From NCBI GenBank assembly GCA_028821605.1, contig JAPPFM010000013.1:1-64000 (forward strand): DNA of 64,000 nucleotides, written 5' to 3'. Below are positions 27,373 through 36,916 of this stretch, one piece after another; the stretch's first letter is position 1, and each line of letters begins with the position of its first letter. The translations under genes were made by a program, and so were the position numbers. A model generated the notes under the pieces. That model did not search any database. It was not told the DNA's origin and saw nothing but the letters and a program-made list of their open reading frames with translations. Origin of the DNA: Candidatus Poribacteria bacterium (lineage in GTDB: Bacteria > Poribacteria > WGA-4E > WGA-3G).

Positions 27373-27483
27373 TATTAGTTATCAGTTATCAGTTATCAGT
27401 TATCAGTTAAGAGATATGTTGTGGCAGTGGCAGAAAATGTTACCACCACAGAGATTAACTGACAACTGACGACTGACAACTGG
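27373..27483. repeat. Degenerate heptamer repeat array (AGTTATC / AACTGAC)
   Basis: Four consecutive AGTTATC heptamers at 27376-27406 are followed, after a short spacer, by their complement-like words AACTGACAACTGACG... The array can fold on itself. The same words occur at 29379-29530, 45765-45788 and 63353-63393. The pattern resembles the short tandemly repeated repeats of cyanobacteria and is intergenic in every case. Confidence 0.7.
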
Positions 27484-27504
27484 AAACTATACTATAGGAG
27501 AAAC

Positions 27505-28488
27505 ATGTCCGAACACGCCGAACAAAAATATGAAGAATTCCGTGAGACTTTTCTGAAAATACAGCAAGAAGTTTCCAAACGAATCGTTGGGCAAAAGGAA
27601 ATCATTGAAGGCGTTCTGATCTGCCTCATGACGGGAGGGCATGCGTTGTTAGAAGGTGTCCCTGGGTTAGGCAAAACCCTGCTAATCCGAACGCTGCACG
27701 AGGTATTGGACCTCAAATTTTCCCGAATTCAGTTCACGCCGGATCTGATGCCAGCCGACATTATCGGTACCACTGTGGTCGCTGAAGATGAAGAGGGACG
27801 CAAGTTCTTTGAATTCCAACCTGGTCCCGTATTTGCCAATCTTATTCTTGCCGACGAAATCAACCGAGCGACCCCTAAGACACAATCCGCTTTGTTAGAG
27901 GCGATGCAGGAGAAATCTGTGACCGTTGCCGGACAGCAGCGAGAATTGGATCTACCTTTCTTTGTGATGGCGACACAAAACCCCTTGGAAATGGAAGGCA
28001 CCTATCCGCTGCCCGAAGCGCAACTTGACCGATTCTTTTTTAAACTCAAGGTTGAATACCCAAGCCTTGATGAACTCGACCTCGTTATGGAGCGCACGAC
28101 GAGACGCGAGATGCCTTCCGTTGATAAAGTCTGTGATGGTGCGCAGATCAACACGTTGGAACAGAGCGTCCGCGATATTCTCGTCGCTGAGGACGTGCGT
28201 AGGTATGCCTTGCAGCTGATATTGGGTACACACCCCGAAGCAGAAGATGCGCCAGAACTCACTAAAAAGTATGTCCGCTACGGTTCGAGTCCGCGTGGTG
28301 CGCAGGCGTTGATTCTCGGTGGAAAGGTCCGGGCGATTCTCGATGGCAGGTACAATGTTGCCCGTGAAGACATTCAAGCAGTTGCCTTGCCAAGCCTGCG
28401 GCATCGTCTCATCCTTAGCTTTGAAGGCGAAGCGGAAGGGATTGATCCCGATGGCATCATTCAGCATTTGCTGGAAGCGATTGAATGA
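27505..28488 (+). CDS. MoxR-family AAA+ ATPase
   Basis: A 327-residue AAA+ protein with Walker A GVPGLGKT (51-58), Walker B LADEINR (Asp117, Glu118), sensor and arginine-finger regions, and the family signature YPLPEAQLDRFFFKL. MoxR ATPases act as chaperones that load or remodel complexes, usually with VWA-domain partners; here DUF58 and two VWA genes follow directly. Its stop overlaps the next start as ATGA (28485-28488), so translation is probably coupled. It acts in the cytoplasm next to membrane partners. Confidence 0.93.
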   Translation: MSEHAEQKYEEFRETFLKIQQEVSKRIVGQKEIIEGVLICLMTGGHALLEGVPGLGKTLLIRTLHEVLDLKFSRIQFTPDLMPADIIGTTVVAEDEEGRKFFEFQPGPVFANLILADEINRATPKTQSALLEAMQEKSVTVAGQQRELDLPFFVMATQNPLEMEGTYPLPEAQLDRFFFKLKVEYPSLDELDLVMERTTRREMPSVDKVCDGAQINTLEQSVRDILVAEDVRRYALQLILGTHPEAEDAPELTKKYVRYGSSPRGAQALILGGKVRAILDGRYNVAREDIQAVALPSLRHRLILSFEGEAEGIDPDGIIQHLLEAIE

Positions 28489-29375
28489 TGAACGATACAC
28501 AGGCTGCCTTCGACAGCGAATTCCTCAAAAAACTTGAATACCTCTACATCGTCTCCAAAAAGATTTTTGCCGGACGCATCAAAGCGGAGCGGCGGAGTAC
28601 ACGCCGAGGTGTCAGCGTTGAATTTGCTGATTATCGCAACTATACCGCGGGCGACGATTTTCGCTACATTGATTGGAACGCTTTCGCACGTTTGGATGAA
28701 CTCCTGCTAAAACTCTATGAGGAGCGGGAGGATCTGCACATCTATTTCCTCGTTGATGCCAGCCGGTCGATGACCTACGGCGAATTGCCGAAGTTGACCT
28801 ATGCGAAACGCGTCGCTGCTGCGCTCGCCTACATCGGTTTGTCCAACCTCGACCGGATTAGTATTACTGCCTTCAACAACACGCGTGTGAATCGACTTCC
28901 AACAGAGCGTGGCAAGGGTAAAATCTTCACCGTGCTCGACTTTCTTGAACAGATTAATGGTACCGGCGAAACGGATTTGGAGAACGCCTTCCACAACTTC
29001 ATTCATACGACCAAACGCCGTGGGCTCGTCGTTCTAATTTCTGACCTCTTTGATCCGAGTGGGTTTGCAAATGGGTTGAATGTGTTGAAGTTTCAGAAGC
29101 ATGAACTCTTCGTAATCCAGGTCATTGATCAGAAAGAGGTCACCCCCGACCTACTTGGTGACTATCATCTCATTGACGTTGAAACGGATCGGCTCCGTCA
29201 AGTCACTATCAACGAAAATCATATCAAACGGTATCAGGCACTTTTCCAAAAATATTGCGACGATCTGGATTTATACTGCACACAACGCGAAATCAGCCTC
29301 GTACGGACGACGACAGAATCACCCTTTGAGGAGCTCATCCTACGCATTTTCAGGATGGGAGGTTTTGTCTCTTAA
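28485..29375 (+). CDS. DUF58 / VWA-like protein
   Basis: A 296-residue protein with the DUF58 hallmark RGVSVEFADYRNY...DDFRYIDWNAFAR (42-69) and a VWA-type metal site Asp91-x-Ser93-x-Ser95 (VDASRSM), followed by the Thr/Asp loops GETD and SDLFD. DUF58 proteins are standard partners of MoxR ATPases. The start overlaps the end of the moxR-like gene by four bases. No membrane helix is visible, so it would be cytoplasmic and recruited to the membrane by the BatA-like neighbour. Confidence 0.9.
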   Translation: MMNDTQAAFDSEFLKKLEYLYIVSKKIFAGRIKAERRSTRRGVSVEFADYRNYTAGDDFRYIDWNAFARLDELLLKLYEEREDLHIYFLVDASRSMTYGELPKLTYAKRVAAALAYIGLSNLDRISITAFNNTRVNRLPTERGKGKIFTVLDFLEQINGTGETDLENAFHNFIHTTKRRGLVVLISDLFDPSGFANGLNVLKFQKHELFVIQVIDQKEVTPDLLGDYHLIDVETDRLRQVTINENHIKRYQALFQKYCDDLDLYCTQREISLVRTTTESPFEELILRIFRMGGFVS

Positions 29376-29378
29376 TAG

Positions 29379-29530
29379 TTGTCAGTTACCAGTTAAGACT
29401 CGCGGTCGGTACGATAAAACAGACTGCCACAAGCGACTCTTTAACTGAAAACTGAAAGGTTTTCGCAGAAAACCGTACTGACAACTGATGACTCTCTTAA
29501 CCGATGACTGACTGCTGATGGCTGATAACC
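29379..29530. repeat. Degenerate heptamer repeat array, second site
   Basis: Words of the type GTCAGTTACCAGTTAAGA and ACTGAAAACTGAAAG, then GACTGACTGCTGATGGCTGATAA, fill the gap between the DUF58 and BatA-like genes. A 16-base hairpin GGTTTTCGCAGAAAACC (29458-29474) lies inside. Confidence 0.6.
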
Positions 29531-29546
29531 GACGGCTTATAAAAAA

Positions 29547-31601
29547 ATGAATTTCTTATCCCCGATCTCACTTTTTCTATTTGGGCTGGCTATTCCGATT
29601 GTCGCACTGTACATCCTCAGGCTGCGTCGGCGACGCGAACCTGTTTCCACACTGATGTTCTGGGAAGAACTTTTCAGAGAGCGGCAGACGACCTCACTGT
29701 TTCAGAGACTGAAGCATCTCCTATCGCTCCTGCTGCAGCTCCTGTTTCTGGCACTTTTGGTGCTTGCCGTGGCGCGACCGCAGTTCGCGTTTCTAACGAA
29801 GTCGGCTCGGCAGCTCGTGTTGGTTATTGACCGGTCAGCGAGCATGAACGCGGTTGAGGATTCCGAGGGGCGCACGCGGTTGGAATCTGCTAAGCAGCGT
29901 GCACTGCAAACAGTAGATGGACTCCGTTTCATGGACGAAATGACTGTGATTAGTTCCCATACGCAACCTGTAATTCACAGTCCGTTTACTAATCACCAGA
30001 GATCGCTGCGAGACGCGATTAACGCAATCAAGCCAACCGACATCAGTACTGATCTTGAACCAGCATTTGATTTAGCAGCCGCGATCGCCCAAACGAAGCC
30101 CAATCCCGAAATCGTTATCTTCAGCGATTTCCAGTCTGTTTCCGAATCGCTGCTTGCTAAACTCAATAGTAAAGTAGAACAGGACAAGGATACCGAAGAA
30201 CCAGACTCAGAAATCAAGCACCGTCTGGTCAGGATAGGAGAAGCGAAAAATAATGTCGGTATCACGCAGTTCCGCGTCCGAAAGAGTCTTGTTAACCCTT
30301 TTGATTACGAAACGCTTTTGCGCGTCGTGAATGCCTCAGAGGGGGAGCGACAGTTCAACGTTGAACTCTATTTCAAGGAGGACCTCTTTGACGTGCGTCC
30401 CTACACGCTTGCGCCGGGCGAAAGCAAATCCGAGATTTTTAGCAACTTTACATTTGAAGGCGGAGAACTCAAAGCCGTCTTGGATATTGAAGACGCACTC
30501 TCCACAGACAACGTTGCTTATGCGGCACTCCCGAAGCGTGAGCGTATTTCTGTTCTACTTGTGACAGAGGAGAACCCATTTCTTGAAAAAGCACTCGCTG
30601 TTGATGAACAACTTGATCTCAGCGTTGTCACACCGGCGGTGTATGAATCCACTGCACCACTTGAAAGCCATAACTCGGAAGGCAAGCGTGCCTATCAGGT
30701 CGTCATCTTTGACCGATACAGCCCGCCGACCCTTGGCGATGGAAATTACATGTTTATCTATCCACCCGCTGGATCCTCATCTTTAGAAACTTCCGGCACG
30801 GAACTGAAATGGAACATCGGGGCACCCTTGGAAACACCGATTATCACGGACTGGGAGCGGACACACCCAATTCTACGGCATGTTCATTTGGAGAACGTTC
30901 AGATAGGTGAGGCGTATCAGATTACGCCACCGGCGACGGCACAGGTGCTTGCCCGTTCATTCGAGTCGCCTGTCTTGTTTGTTGACGTTGCACCGAACCG
31001 GAAAATCGTCTTCGCAGCCATTGATATTTTGCAATCCGATCTGCCGCTTCGCATTGCCTTTCCTGTGATTATTGCCAACACGATTCAGTGGTTTCAACAG
31101 CGTACCGGCATCCAAGAATACTACCTCCGAACAGGGGAAGTCCTACAGCAGCGGATTGAACCGCTATCGGAAGCGGATTCACCCCAAGACGTGCCGAGAA
31201 GTGTAACAATCACAGGACCTGGAGATGAGACGTGGGAGATACCTATTGAGCAGAACGAGGTGCTTTTTGATCAAACGCAGCGTGCCGGTTTTTATGAATT
31301 GAAACGGACGGATAGATCACTAACGGAGGCAACCACACCTACAAGAGAGGAGGATTCCCCATTGGAAGCAGCCGCTTCTGCAGAAGAAGAGAATGACGGA
31401 ACTTTGTGGGCTATCAATCTCGCTGATGAAACAGAGTCACACATCGGGATAGACGCAGCAATTGAGGACCTGCTCGAAGAATCGGTGTTACCGAGCGGTG
31501 CTGCGCTTTTACACTACCCACCATGGGTTTACTTGGTATTCCTCGCTGTCGGGTTGAGTGTCGTTGAATGGTTTTTATATCAACGGAGAAGGATCGATTA
31601 A
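29547..31601 (+). CDS. BatA-like membrane VWA protein
   Basis: A 684-residue protein. The N-terminus is the BatA-type segment: a membrane helix (about 5-25), RLRRRREPVSTLMFWEEL, and a second helix (about 58-76). It is followed by a VWA domain with Asp95-x-Ser97-x-Ser99 (IDRSASM). The middle (about 230-560) is a beta-rich region of the kind seen in planctomycete VWA proteins, and a last helix lies near 658-676 with a short basic tail. It is thus anchored at both ends with the VWA domain between. In Bat operons such proteins work with MoxR and DUF58. No strong ribosome site is visible after the heptamer array. Confidence 0.87.
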   Translation: MNFLSPISLFLFGLAIPIVALYILRLRRRREPVSTLMFWEELFRERQTTSLFQRLKHLLSLLLQLLFLALLVLAVARPQFAFLTKSARQLVLVIDRSASMNAVEDSEGRTRLESAKQRALQTVDGLRFMDEMTVISSHTQPVIHSPFTNHQRSLRDAINAIKPTDISTDLEPAFDLAAAIAQTKPNPEIVIFSDFQSVSESLLAKLNSKVEQDKDTEEPDSEIKHRLVRIGEAKNNVGITQFRVRKSLVNPFDYETLLRVVNASEGERQFNVELYFKEDLFDVRPYTLAPGESKSEIFSNFTFEGGELKAVLDIEDALSTDNVAYAALPKRERISVLLVTEENPFLEKALAVDEQLDLSVVTPAVYESTAPLESHNSEGKRAYQVVIFDRYSPPTLGDGNYMFIYPPAGSSSLETSGTELKWNIGAPLETPIITDWERTHPILRHVHLENVQIGEAYQITPPATAQVLARSFESPVLFVDVAPNRKIVFAAIDILQSDLPLRIAFPVIIANTIQWFQQRTGIQEYYLRTGEVLQQRIEPLSEADSPQDVPRSVTITGPGDETWEIPIEQNEVLFDQTQRAGFYELKRTDRSLTEATTPTREEDSPLEAAASAEEENDGTLWAINLADETESHIGIDAAIEDLLEESVLPSGAALLHYPPWVYLVFLAVGLSVVEWFLYQRRRID

Positions 31602-31645
31602 GGTAGTAGGGGCGAGGTCACTTCGTCCACACGGATTGGGGGATT

Positions 31646-31731
31646 CAGTCTGGGAATAGACTGGATTTAGTCTGGGGTTAGACTAAATCCGTTCCTTGTA
31701 TTACATTTCCATTCCTTGTATTACATCCCCA
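31646..31731. repeat. Two hairpins and a tandem 20-mer before the next gene
   Basis: CAGTCT/AGACTG (31646-31663) and ATTTAGTCT/AGACTAAAT (31665-31688) are adjacent hairpins, followed by two tandem 20-base units beginning TTCCTTGTATTACAT (31692 and 31712). Function is unknown; the position suggests attenuation or a terminator between the BatA-like gene and its neighbour. Confidence 0.5.
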
Positions 31732-31763
31732 ACCCCTACGATGCCTGATGAACGGAGATATAG

Positions 31764-32810
31764 GTGAACAACAGCAATACATTCACACCTCAACCGATGA
31801 GATTTGCTGAGATTCTGGATACAGCTTTTAGTCTCTACCGGAAACATTTTTTGCTATTTCTGGGCATTATCGCTTTCGATTTTTGCGGACGTTTAGTGGG
31901 GTATTTGTTAGGGCGTTTTCTTCCTGGTTTTCCCCTAAAAGGTATTGTAATAAATCTGATTAGTATGTCTTTTGGACTTGTAAGCATGGGTGGAATAATT
32001 ATCGCAGCGGCTACAATCTATTTAAGTGGACATATTACAAGTCGTGATGCATTGAAGCAAGCTGGACATTGGTTCTGGTATATATTAGCATGTTTTCTTG
32101 TATGGAGTTTGGGTTTTCATATATCAAGAACCGGTACCTCTTTTTCTCTATTTTCTGTGATGAACCCTATAACTCTGTGGACTCCAGGTTCTCCTGTTGA
32201 TACTGATCCTCTAATACGTTTACCTTACATGCTCGCTTTTCTTAGGTTAGTTTCTGTGCCGTTCTCAATCTATTTTCGGGATCCTTGGTGGCACATCACC
32301 TCTGATTTAGTATTTTTTCTGGTGAGATCACGGATGCTATGGATGCAGTTTATTCCGTTAGCCCTTGTGCCGTTCTCAATTTACTTTGCTGTGCGTTGGA
32401 CGTTCACCACCACAGTTGTTCTGCTTGAGAGACCTTCTATCCGAGGTATTTTTGGAAGGAGCAGCGAATTGACTCGTGGGAGATGGTGGCAAGTGTGGGG
32501 AATGCTAATCTCCTTTTCCGTGTTAAGCTTCGCTATCCAGTACATCATAGAGATCACAGTTGGATTCATTCTTATCTTAACAAAATTGATGGGTGTAGCA
32601 GGTCCTATGGAGATCGTTCAATGGATAGTAATACATACATCCATTGATGTTGACCCACTTTTCTACACGATTATGATGTGGACGGGTTTCATCGTTAGAA
32701 CGCTTGTTTTTCCGATTTGGGTCATCGGCATTACACTTTTGTACTTTGATTTGCGAATACGAAAAGAGGGATTTAATGGCGAAATGCCACTAAACAACAC
32801 CACTAACTGA
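31764..32810 (+). CDS. Polytopic membrane protein (DUF7847-like)
   Basis: A 348-residue protein with a GTG start seven bases after GGAG (31753-31756). It opens with MRFAEILDTAFSLYRKHFLLFLG, the signature of the glycerophosphoryl-diester-phosphodiesterase membrane-like family (sometimes DUF7847), and has about six hydrophobic segments, with RGIFGRSSELTRGRWWQVWG near the fourth. Its job is unknown; related proteins are often next to MoxR or spore/secretion operons. Base composition is more AT-rich than the flanking VWA genes. Confidence 0.75.
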   Translation: MNNSNTFTPQPMRFAEILDTAFSLYRKHFLLFLGIIAFDFCGRLVGYLLGRFLPGFPLKGIVINLISMSFGLVSMGGIIIAAATIYLSGHITSRDALKQAGHWFWYILACFLVWSLGFHISRTGTSFSLFSVMNPITLWTPGSPVDTDPLIRLPYMLAFLRLVSVPFSIYFRDPWWHITSDLVFFLVRSRMLWMQFIPLALVPFSIYFAVRWTFTTTVVLLERPSIRGIFGRSSELTRGRWWQVWGMLISFSVLSFAIQYIIEITVGFILILTKLMGVAGPMEIVQWIVIHTSIDVDPLFYTIMMWTGFIVRTLVFPIWVIGITLLYFDLRIRKEGFNGEMPLNNTTN

Positions 32811-32826
32811 ATACTTCAATAAAATT

Positions 32827-35403
32827 ATGGAAATTACACGTCCACTTTTACTTTTACTTCTACTTTTCTTACCGGCTCTTTACTACGGTTACCGGCGGAG
32901 CCTCGTGGATTTGTCACGAACGCAGCGGGTCATTAGTTTAGTCGTCCGGATTATCATTGTTGTCCTGCTGATTCTGAGCGTTGCTGATGTCCAGTACCTG
33001 AGGACGGATGATAAATTGGCGGTTATGTTTTTAACGGACATTTCGGATAGTATCTCGGACGATGGGTTGACAAAAGCGACGGATTATGTCAACGAAGCAT
33101 TGAAATCACGAGACGGGAACCAGCAAAGTGGTCTCATCGCATTTACGGACAAGGCAGAGATCATTCAAGCGTTACTGAAAAATGGAGATGAGCCTGATGC
33201 TGAATTGAAACTCACTGAAATCAAACAGGCATGGCTGGAGACGGATGAGGACGCGGGTGACACAACGAACATCGCACGGGCGATTGAGACCGCATGGGGG
33301 ACTTTCCCCGCAAATGCGAATAAACGCATTGTCCTGATTACAGATGGTGTTGAGACACAGGGAGACGCTGTTCATACTGCACTTCGTGGGAAGGACTTCG
33401 GCATACAAATCGACACGGTGCCGCTATATCCGAGCGATGAACCGGAGGTCATGGTTCAGAGACTTGATATGCCCGCCCAGGTTAAACAGGGTGCGCCGTT
33501 CAATGTGGAGGTGCTCATCCACAGCAACCATGAAGATGTAGCAGAGATTCGTCTCTTCAAGAACAAATTCGAGGTCGCTAAACAGGAAACTCGACTTGAA
33601 GAGGGTGAAAATCGAGTGATATTTACCCAAACCGCTATGGACAGCGGCACGCTTACTTACGATGCGCTCTGCCGATCGACGAAAGACACGCGCTATGACA
33701 ACAACCGAGCACTCGGCATCGTTTCGGTGTCCGGCAAGCCGAAGGTGCTGCTCATCGATGAAAACGAATCGCAAGCCCGTTATCTAACGCGCGCGCTTGA
33801 AGATGCCAAAATTCGCGTTGATGTCCGCAACGGATTGGGCGTACCGAATGAACTGGCAGATTTGCAAAACTATGAACTCGTTATTTTCAGCAATGTGCCC
33901 GCCAACCGACTCACCCAAAATCAGATGGAACTCATCCGCACCTACGTACAAGACCTCGGCGGCGGCTTCATGATGCTCGGCAGCGAAAACAGTTTCGGAC
34001 TCGGCGGCTATTACAAAACCCCAATCGAAGCGATTTTGCCTGTCCACACAGATACAGAGAAGAAAAAAGAAACGCCTTCTTTGGCAATGGTCTTGGTTAT
34101 TGATAAATCTGGAAGTATGGGTGGTATTAAGATTGAGTTAGCAAAAGCCGCAGCGCGTGCCACCGTTGAACTGCTTGGGAAACGTGATAAAATAGGGGTT
34201 GTCGCCTTTGATGGTTCCCCGTTCTGGATTGCGGAGATGCATGATGCTTCGGACAAATTGTACCTCTCTGATCAGATCGGTTCAATCACCGCAAGTGGTG
34301 GCACGAATCTGTATCCGGCACTTGAGCAGGCGTATTTCGCCCTGACGGAGACGACAGCGAAACTCAAGCACGTCATCGTCCTCAGCGATGGACAGTCGCA
34401 AGATGGGGACTGGTATGGGATCGCCAGTTCTATGCGGAATGAACGTATCACGATCTCAACGGTCGGCATCGGGAGTGGGGCTGACATGAATCTCCTTGGC
34501 AACCTCGCTAACTGGGGTGGTGGACGTGATTACTTCACGCAGGATCCGTATAGCATCCCTCAGATTTTCGCGAAGGAGACTGTTACGGCTTCCAAATCTG
34601 CAATCATTGACGAGCCTTTCATTCCACAGCGTATCAAGCCCACACAGGTCTTGAGTGGAATAGATCTTGAACTCGCACCCTTCCTCCTCGGTTACGTTGC
34701 TACGCAACCGCGTCCGACGGCTGAAGTCTTCCTTGTTTCTGACCGCGGTGATCCGCTACTGGCAAGTTGGCAGTATGGCTTAGGTAAATCTGTCGCGTTT
34801 ACCTCTGATGCTAAAGCACGTTGGGCTTCGGATTGGTTGGATTGGGGTGGCTACGGCAAGTTCTGGACGCAATTGGTGCGCGATACAATGCGGAAGGCGA
34901 CGCTCAGCAATTTTCAGGCGGAAATCAGGAAGGAGAAGGGGATTGCGCATCTCGCCATTGATGCGCTTGACGACGCGGGAGATTTCCTGAATCAACTCGA
35001 AAACGATGTTTCCCTCATTTCGCCCGATCTCAAAAAGAAACAACTCGCTGTTACACAGACCGCCCCGGGACGATATGAACTCGATTTTCCGACGCAAGAC
35101 GTTGGCCCCTATTTCCTGAACGTCATGCAAAAACAGGCAGGCGAGGTCGTCAATACCCAAGTGACGGGCACTGTTGTCTCGTATCCACAGGAATATCTCG
35201 TTCACAACGCCAACGACGCGCTTCTTACACAACTCGCTGCGGTATCGGGTGGAAAATTCAACGCTTCAGCCGAGGACGCGTTCCGGCCCCCTGAAGAGCA
35301 GGTCGCGCTGCGTATCCATTTATGGCGACCGTTCCTCATCACTGCACTATTTCTATTGATCGTGGATATTGCGTTGCGTCGCGTCGATTTCAAGCGAGGC
35401 TAA
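32827..35403 (+). CDS. Large membrane protein: VWA - GATase-like - VWA
   Basis: An 858-residue protein. Two membrane helices open it (about 6-22 and 35-53). The first VWA domain has Asp71-x-Ser73-x-Ser75 (TDISDS). At about 308-405 there is a class-I glutamine-amidotransferase-like domain (VLLIDENESQ...GGGFMMLGSENSFGLGGY) without a visible catalytic Cys. A second VWA domain has Asp426-x-Ser428-x-Ser430 (IDKSGSM) and the downstream TNLYPAL and LSDGQS loops. A last helix lies near 838-853. This is the planctomycete type in which a dead amidotransferase domain lies between two metal-binding domains. It closes the MoxR series, 16 bases after the previous gene. Confidence 0.85.
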   Translation: MEITRPLLLLLLLFLPALYYGYRRSLVDLSRTQRVISLVVRIIIVVLLILSVADVQYLRTDDKLAVMFLTDISDSISDDGLTKATDYVNEALKSRDGNQQSGLIAFTDKAEIIQALLKNGDEPDAELKLTEIKQAWLETDEDAGDTTNIARAIETAWGTFPANANKRIVLITDGVETQGDAVHTALRGKDFGIQIDTVPLYPSDEPEVMVQRLDMPAQVKQGAPFNVEVLIHSNHEDVAEIRLFKNKFEVAKQETRLEEGENRVIFTQTAMDSGTLTYDALCRSTKDTRYDNNRALGIVSVSGKPKVLLIDENESQARYLTRALEDAKIRVDVRNGLGVPNELADLQNYELVIFSNVPANRLTQNQMELIRTYVQDLGGGFMMLGSENSFGLGGYYKTPIEAILPVHTDTEKKKETPSLAMVLVIDKSGSMGGIKIELAKAAARATVELLGKRDKIGVVAFDGSPFWIAEMHDASDKLYLSDQIGSITASGGTNLYPALEQAYFALTETTAKLKHVIVLSDGQSQDGDWYGIASSMRNERITISTVGIGSGADMNLLGNLANWGGGRDYFTQDPYSIPQIFAKETVTASKSAIIDEPFIPQRIKPTQVLSGIDLELAPFLLGYVATQPRPTAEVFLVSDRGDPLLASWQYGLGKSVAFTSDAKARWASDWLDWGGYGKFWTQLVRDTMRKATLSNFQAEIRKEKGIAHLAIDALDDAGDFLNQLENDVSLISPDLKKKQLAVTQTAPGRYELDFPTQDVGPYFLNVMQKQAGEVVNTQVTGTVVSYPQEYLVHNANDALLTQLAAVSGGKFNASAEDAFRPPEEQVALRIHLWRPFLITALFLLIVDIALRRVDFKRG

Positions 35404-35607
35404 AATTGACGAGAATTTGCTGATGGGTATTACAGAATGGGTTGCATGCGCGTCCTCAAAGCATTTCACCTATAAAGCAGAAACACAGCGTCCGTGGAAG
35501 TTTGACGGATTCTTATTGGATGTGTTACCATAATAGATAGAATGTATTGAGAATACTACAAATCAATATATCTCAGAACCCAGCATTGAGATCCCGGAGA
35601 TGACAAT

Positions 35608-36912
35608 ATGAGTATTACCCAATTCACAATGGAAGAGATCCGCTGTTTCAGTGACCGTCAAACGCTTGAAATTCGTCCACTGACTTTCTTAGTAGGTGAA
35701 AACAGCACCGGTAAAACAACTGCTCTTGCATGTTTCCATGTGTTAGCAAATTTTTTGCGGGGTGATGGTGTAGATTTTAATTCAAACCCCTATTCTATGG
35801 GGACCTTCAAGGATATTGTCAGAAATAATAAAAAAAGAGAAAAAAACTTTAAGCTTGGATTTACTGCTAAATACAATAATGAAGATATTAAAAAAACAAT
35901 TGAATTCATTGAAAAAAAATCAGGTGTAGAACCAGTCGTTAATTCTATAACAATGAAACTCGCTGATGGTGAAATTATTGTTCAATCTGAGGACGAAATG
36001 GGTAGGGAGTTACGTTTAGATTCCTTTGATGAAGAACAGAATCGATATAGAATAACTTGTGATGCTGATAGATTGAACGAGTTTTCTCTTTTTTTCTTTT
36101 TTCCTCCTTTCACACGAGAATCTAAGGGTGAAATAGTTTTCAAAAAATATTTTAATAAAAAAACTAACAAATTGGAGTGCGGCCCGTGGGATATCTTTCG
36201 AGACATGTCCGTATTTAGTACATCGCCAGTCCGTTCACGTCCTAAACGAACCTATGATCCGACAAGGGAGTTTGATGATCCAGAAGGCAGCGATGTTCCT
36301 ATGTATTTAATGCGGATTGAAGCGACTGAGAAAAAGAATTGGGAGGCATTGAAAACACAATTAGTTGAGTTTGGCAGGAATTCTGGGCTATTTGAGAACA
36401 TAGATGTAAAAAACTTTGGACGCTCCTTAGGTGCTCCATTCCAACTACAGGTTAAAGTGTGCGGTCCTAAAGCAAATATCACTGATGTCGGCTACGGTGT
36501 CAGTCAGATTCTACCAATTTTAGTGCAGATTTTAAATCCGAGTATTTCTAAAAATGTTCGGCGTAATCCAATGCAGTCATTTTTTTCTTTATTACAACAA
36601 CCTGAAATTCACTTGCATCCAAAAGCACAGGCAGAATTTTCTTCTTTGTTGGTGAAATTGGCTAACAAGGGCAATCAGTCATTCATTATTGAGACACATA
36701 GCGATTATATGATTGACCGCGCACGCATTGAGATCAGGAGGGGGAATATCAAACCCGAAGATGTGTCCCTGATCTATTTTGAACCAAAAGGGAATATTGT
36801 CAAAGTGCATAATATTGGCTTTGATAAAGACGCTAATATGACAGGTGTCCCACCACATTATAGACAATTTTTCCTAAAAGAGTCCAAGCGGCTCATGGGG
36901 TTTGAGGATTAA
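35608..36912 (+). CDS. AAA ATPase of the OLD/ABC-like type (with PIN partner)
   Basis: A 434-residue ATPase with Walker A GENSTGKT (30-37), an ABC-signature-like GYGVSQILP (295-303), Walker B ending in Glu333 (QPEIHLHP) and a switch His in ETHSDYMI (362-369). The order is that of OLD-family ATPases (AAA15/AAA21), but no TOPRIM domain follows. The DNA is clearly more AT-rich than the neighbours, with A-runs that hint at transfer. The PIN gene starts five bases after its stop, so the two probably form one functional unit. OLD-like ATPases usually sense invading DNA or damage and license a nuclease partner; that role is inferred here. Confidence 0.8.
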   Translation: MSITQFTMEEIRCFSDRQTLEIRPLTFLVGENSTGKTTALACFHVLANFLRGDGVDFNSNPYSMGTFKDIVRNNKKREKNFKLGFTAKYNNEDIKKTIEFIEKKSGVEPVVNSITMKLADGEIIVQSEDEMGRELRLDSFDEEQNRYRITCDADRLNEFSLFFFFPPFTRESKGEIVFKKYFNKKTNKLECGPWDIFRDMSVFSTSPVRSRPKRTYDPTREFDDPEGSDVPMYLMRIEATEKKNWEALKTQLVEFGRNSGLFENIDVKNFGRSLGAPFQLQVKVCGPKANITDVGYGVSQILPILVQILNPSISKNVRRNPMQSFFSLLQQPEIHLHPKAQAEFSSLLVKLANKGNQSFIIETHSDYMIDRARIEIRRGNIKPEDVSLIYFEPKGNIVKVHNIGFDKDANMTGVPPHYRQFFLKESKRLMGFED

Positions 36913-36916
36913 GTTA

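Noticed and set aside
27373-27483. Regular repeats that might be read as a CRISPR array
   Set aside because: Units are only seven bases, with no unique spacers of equal length and no cas genes nearby.
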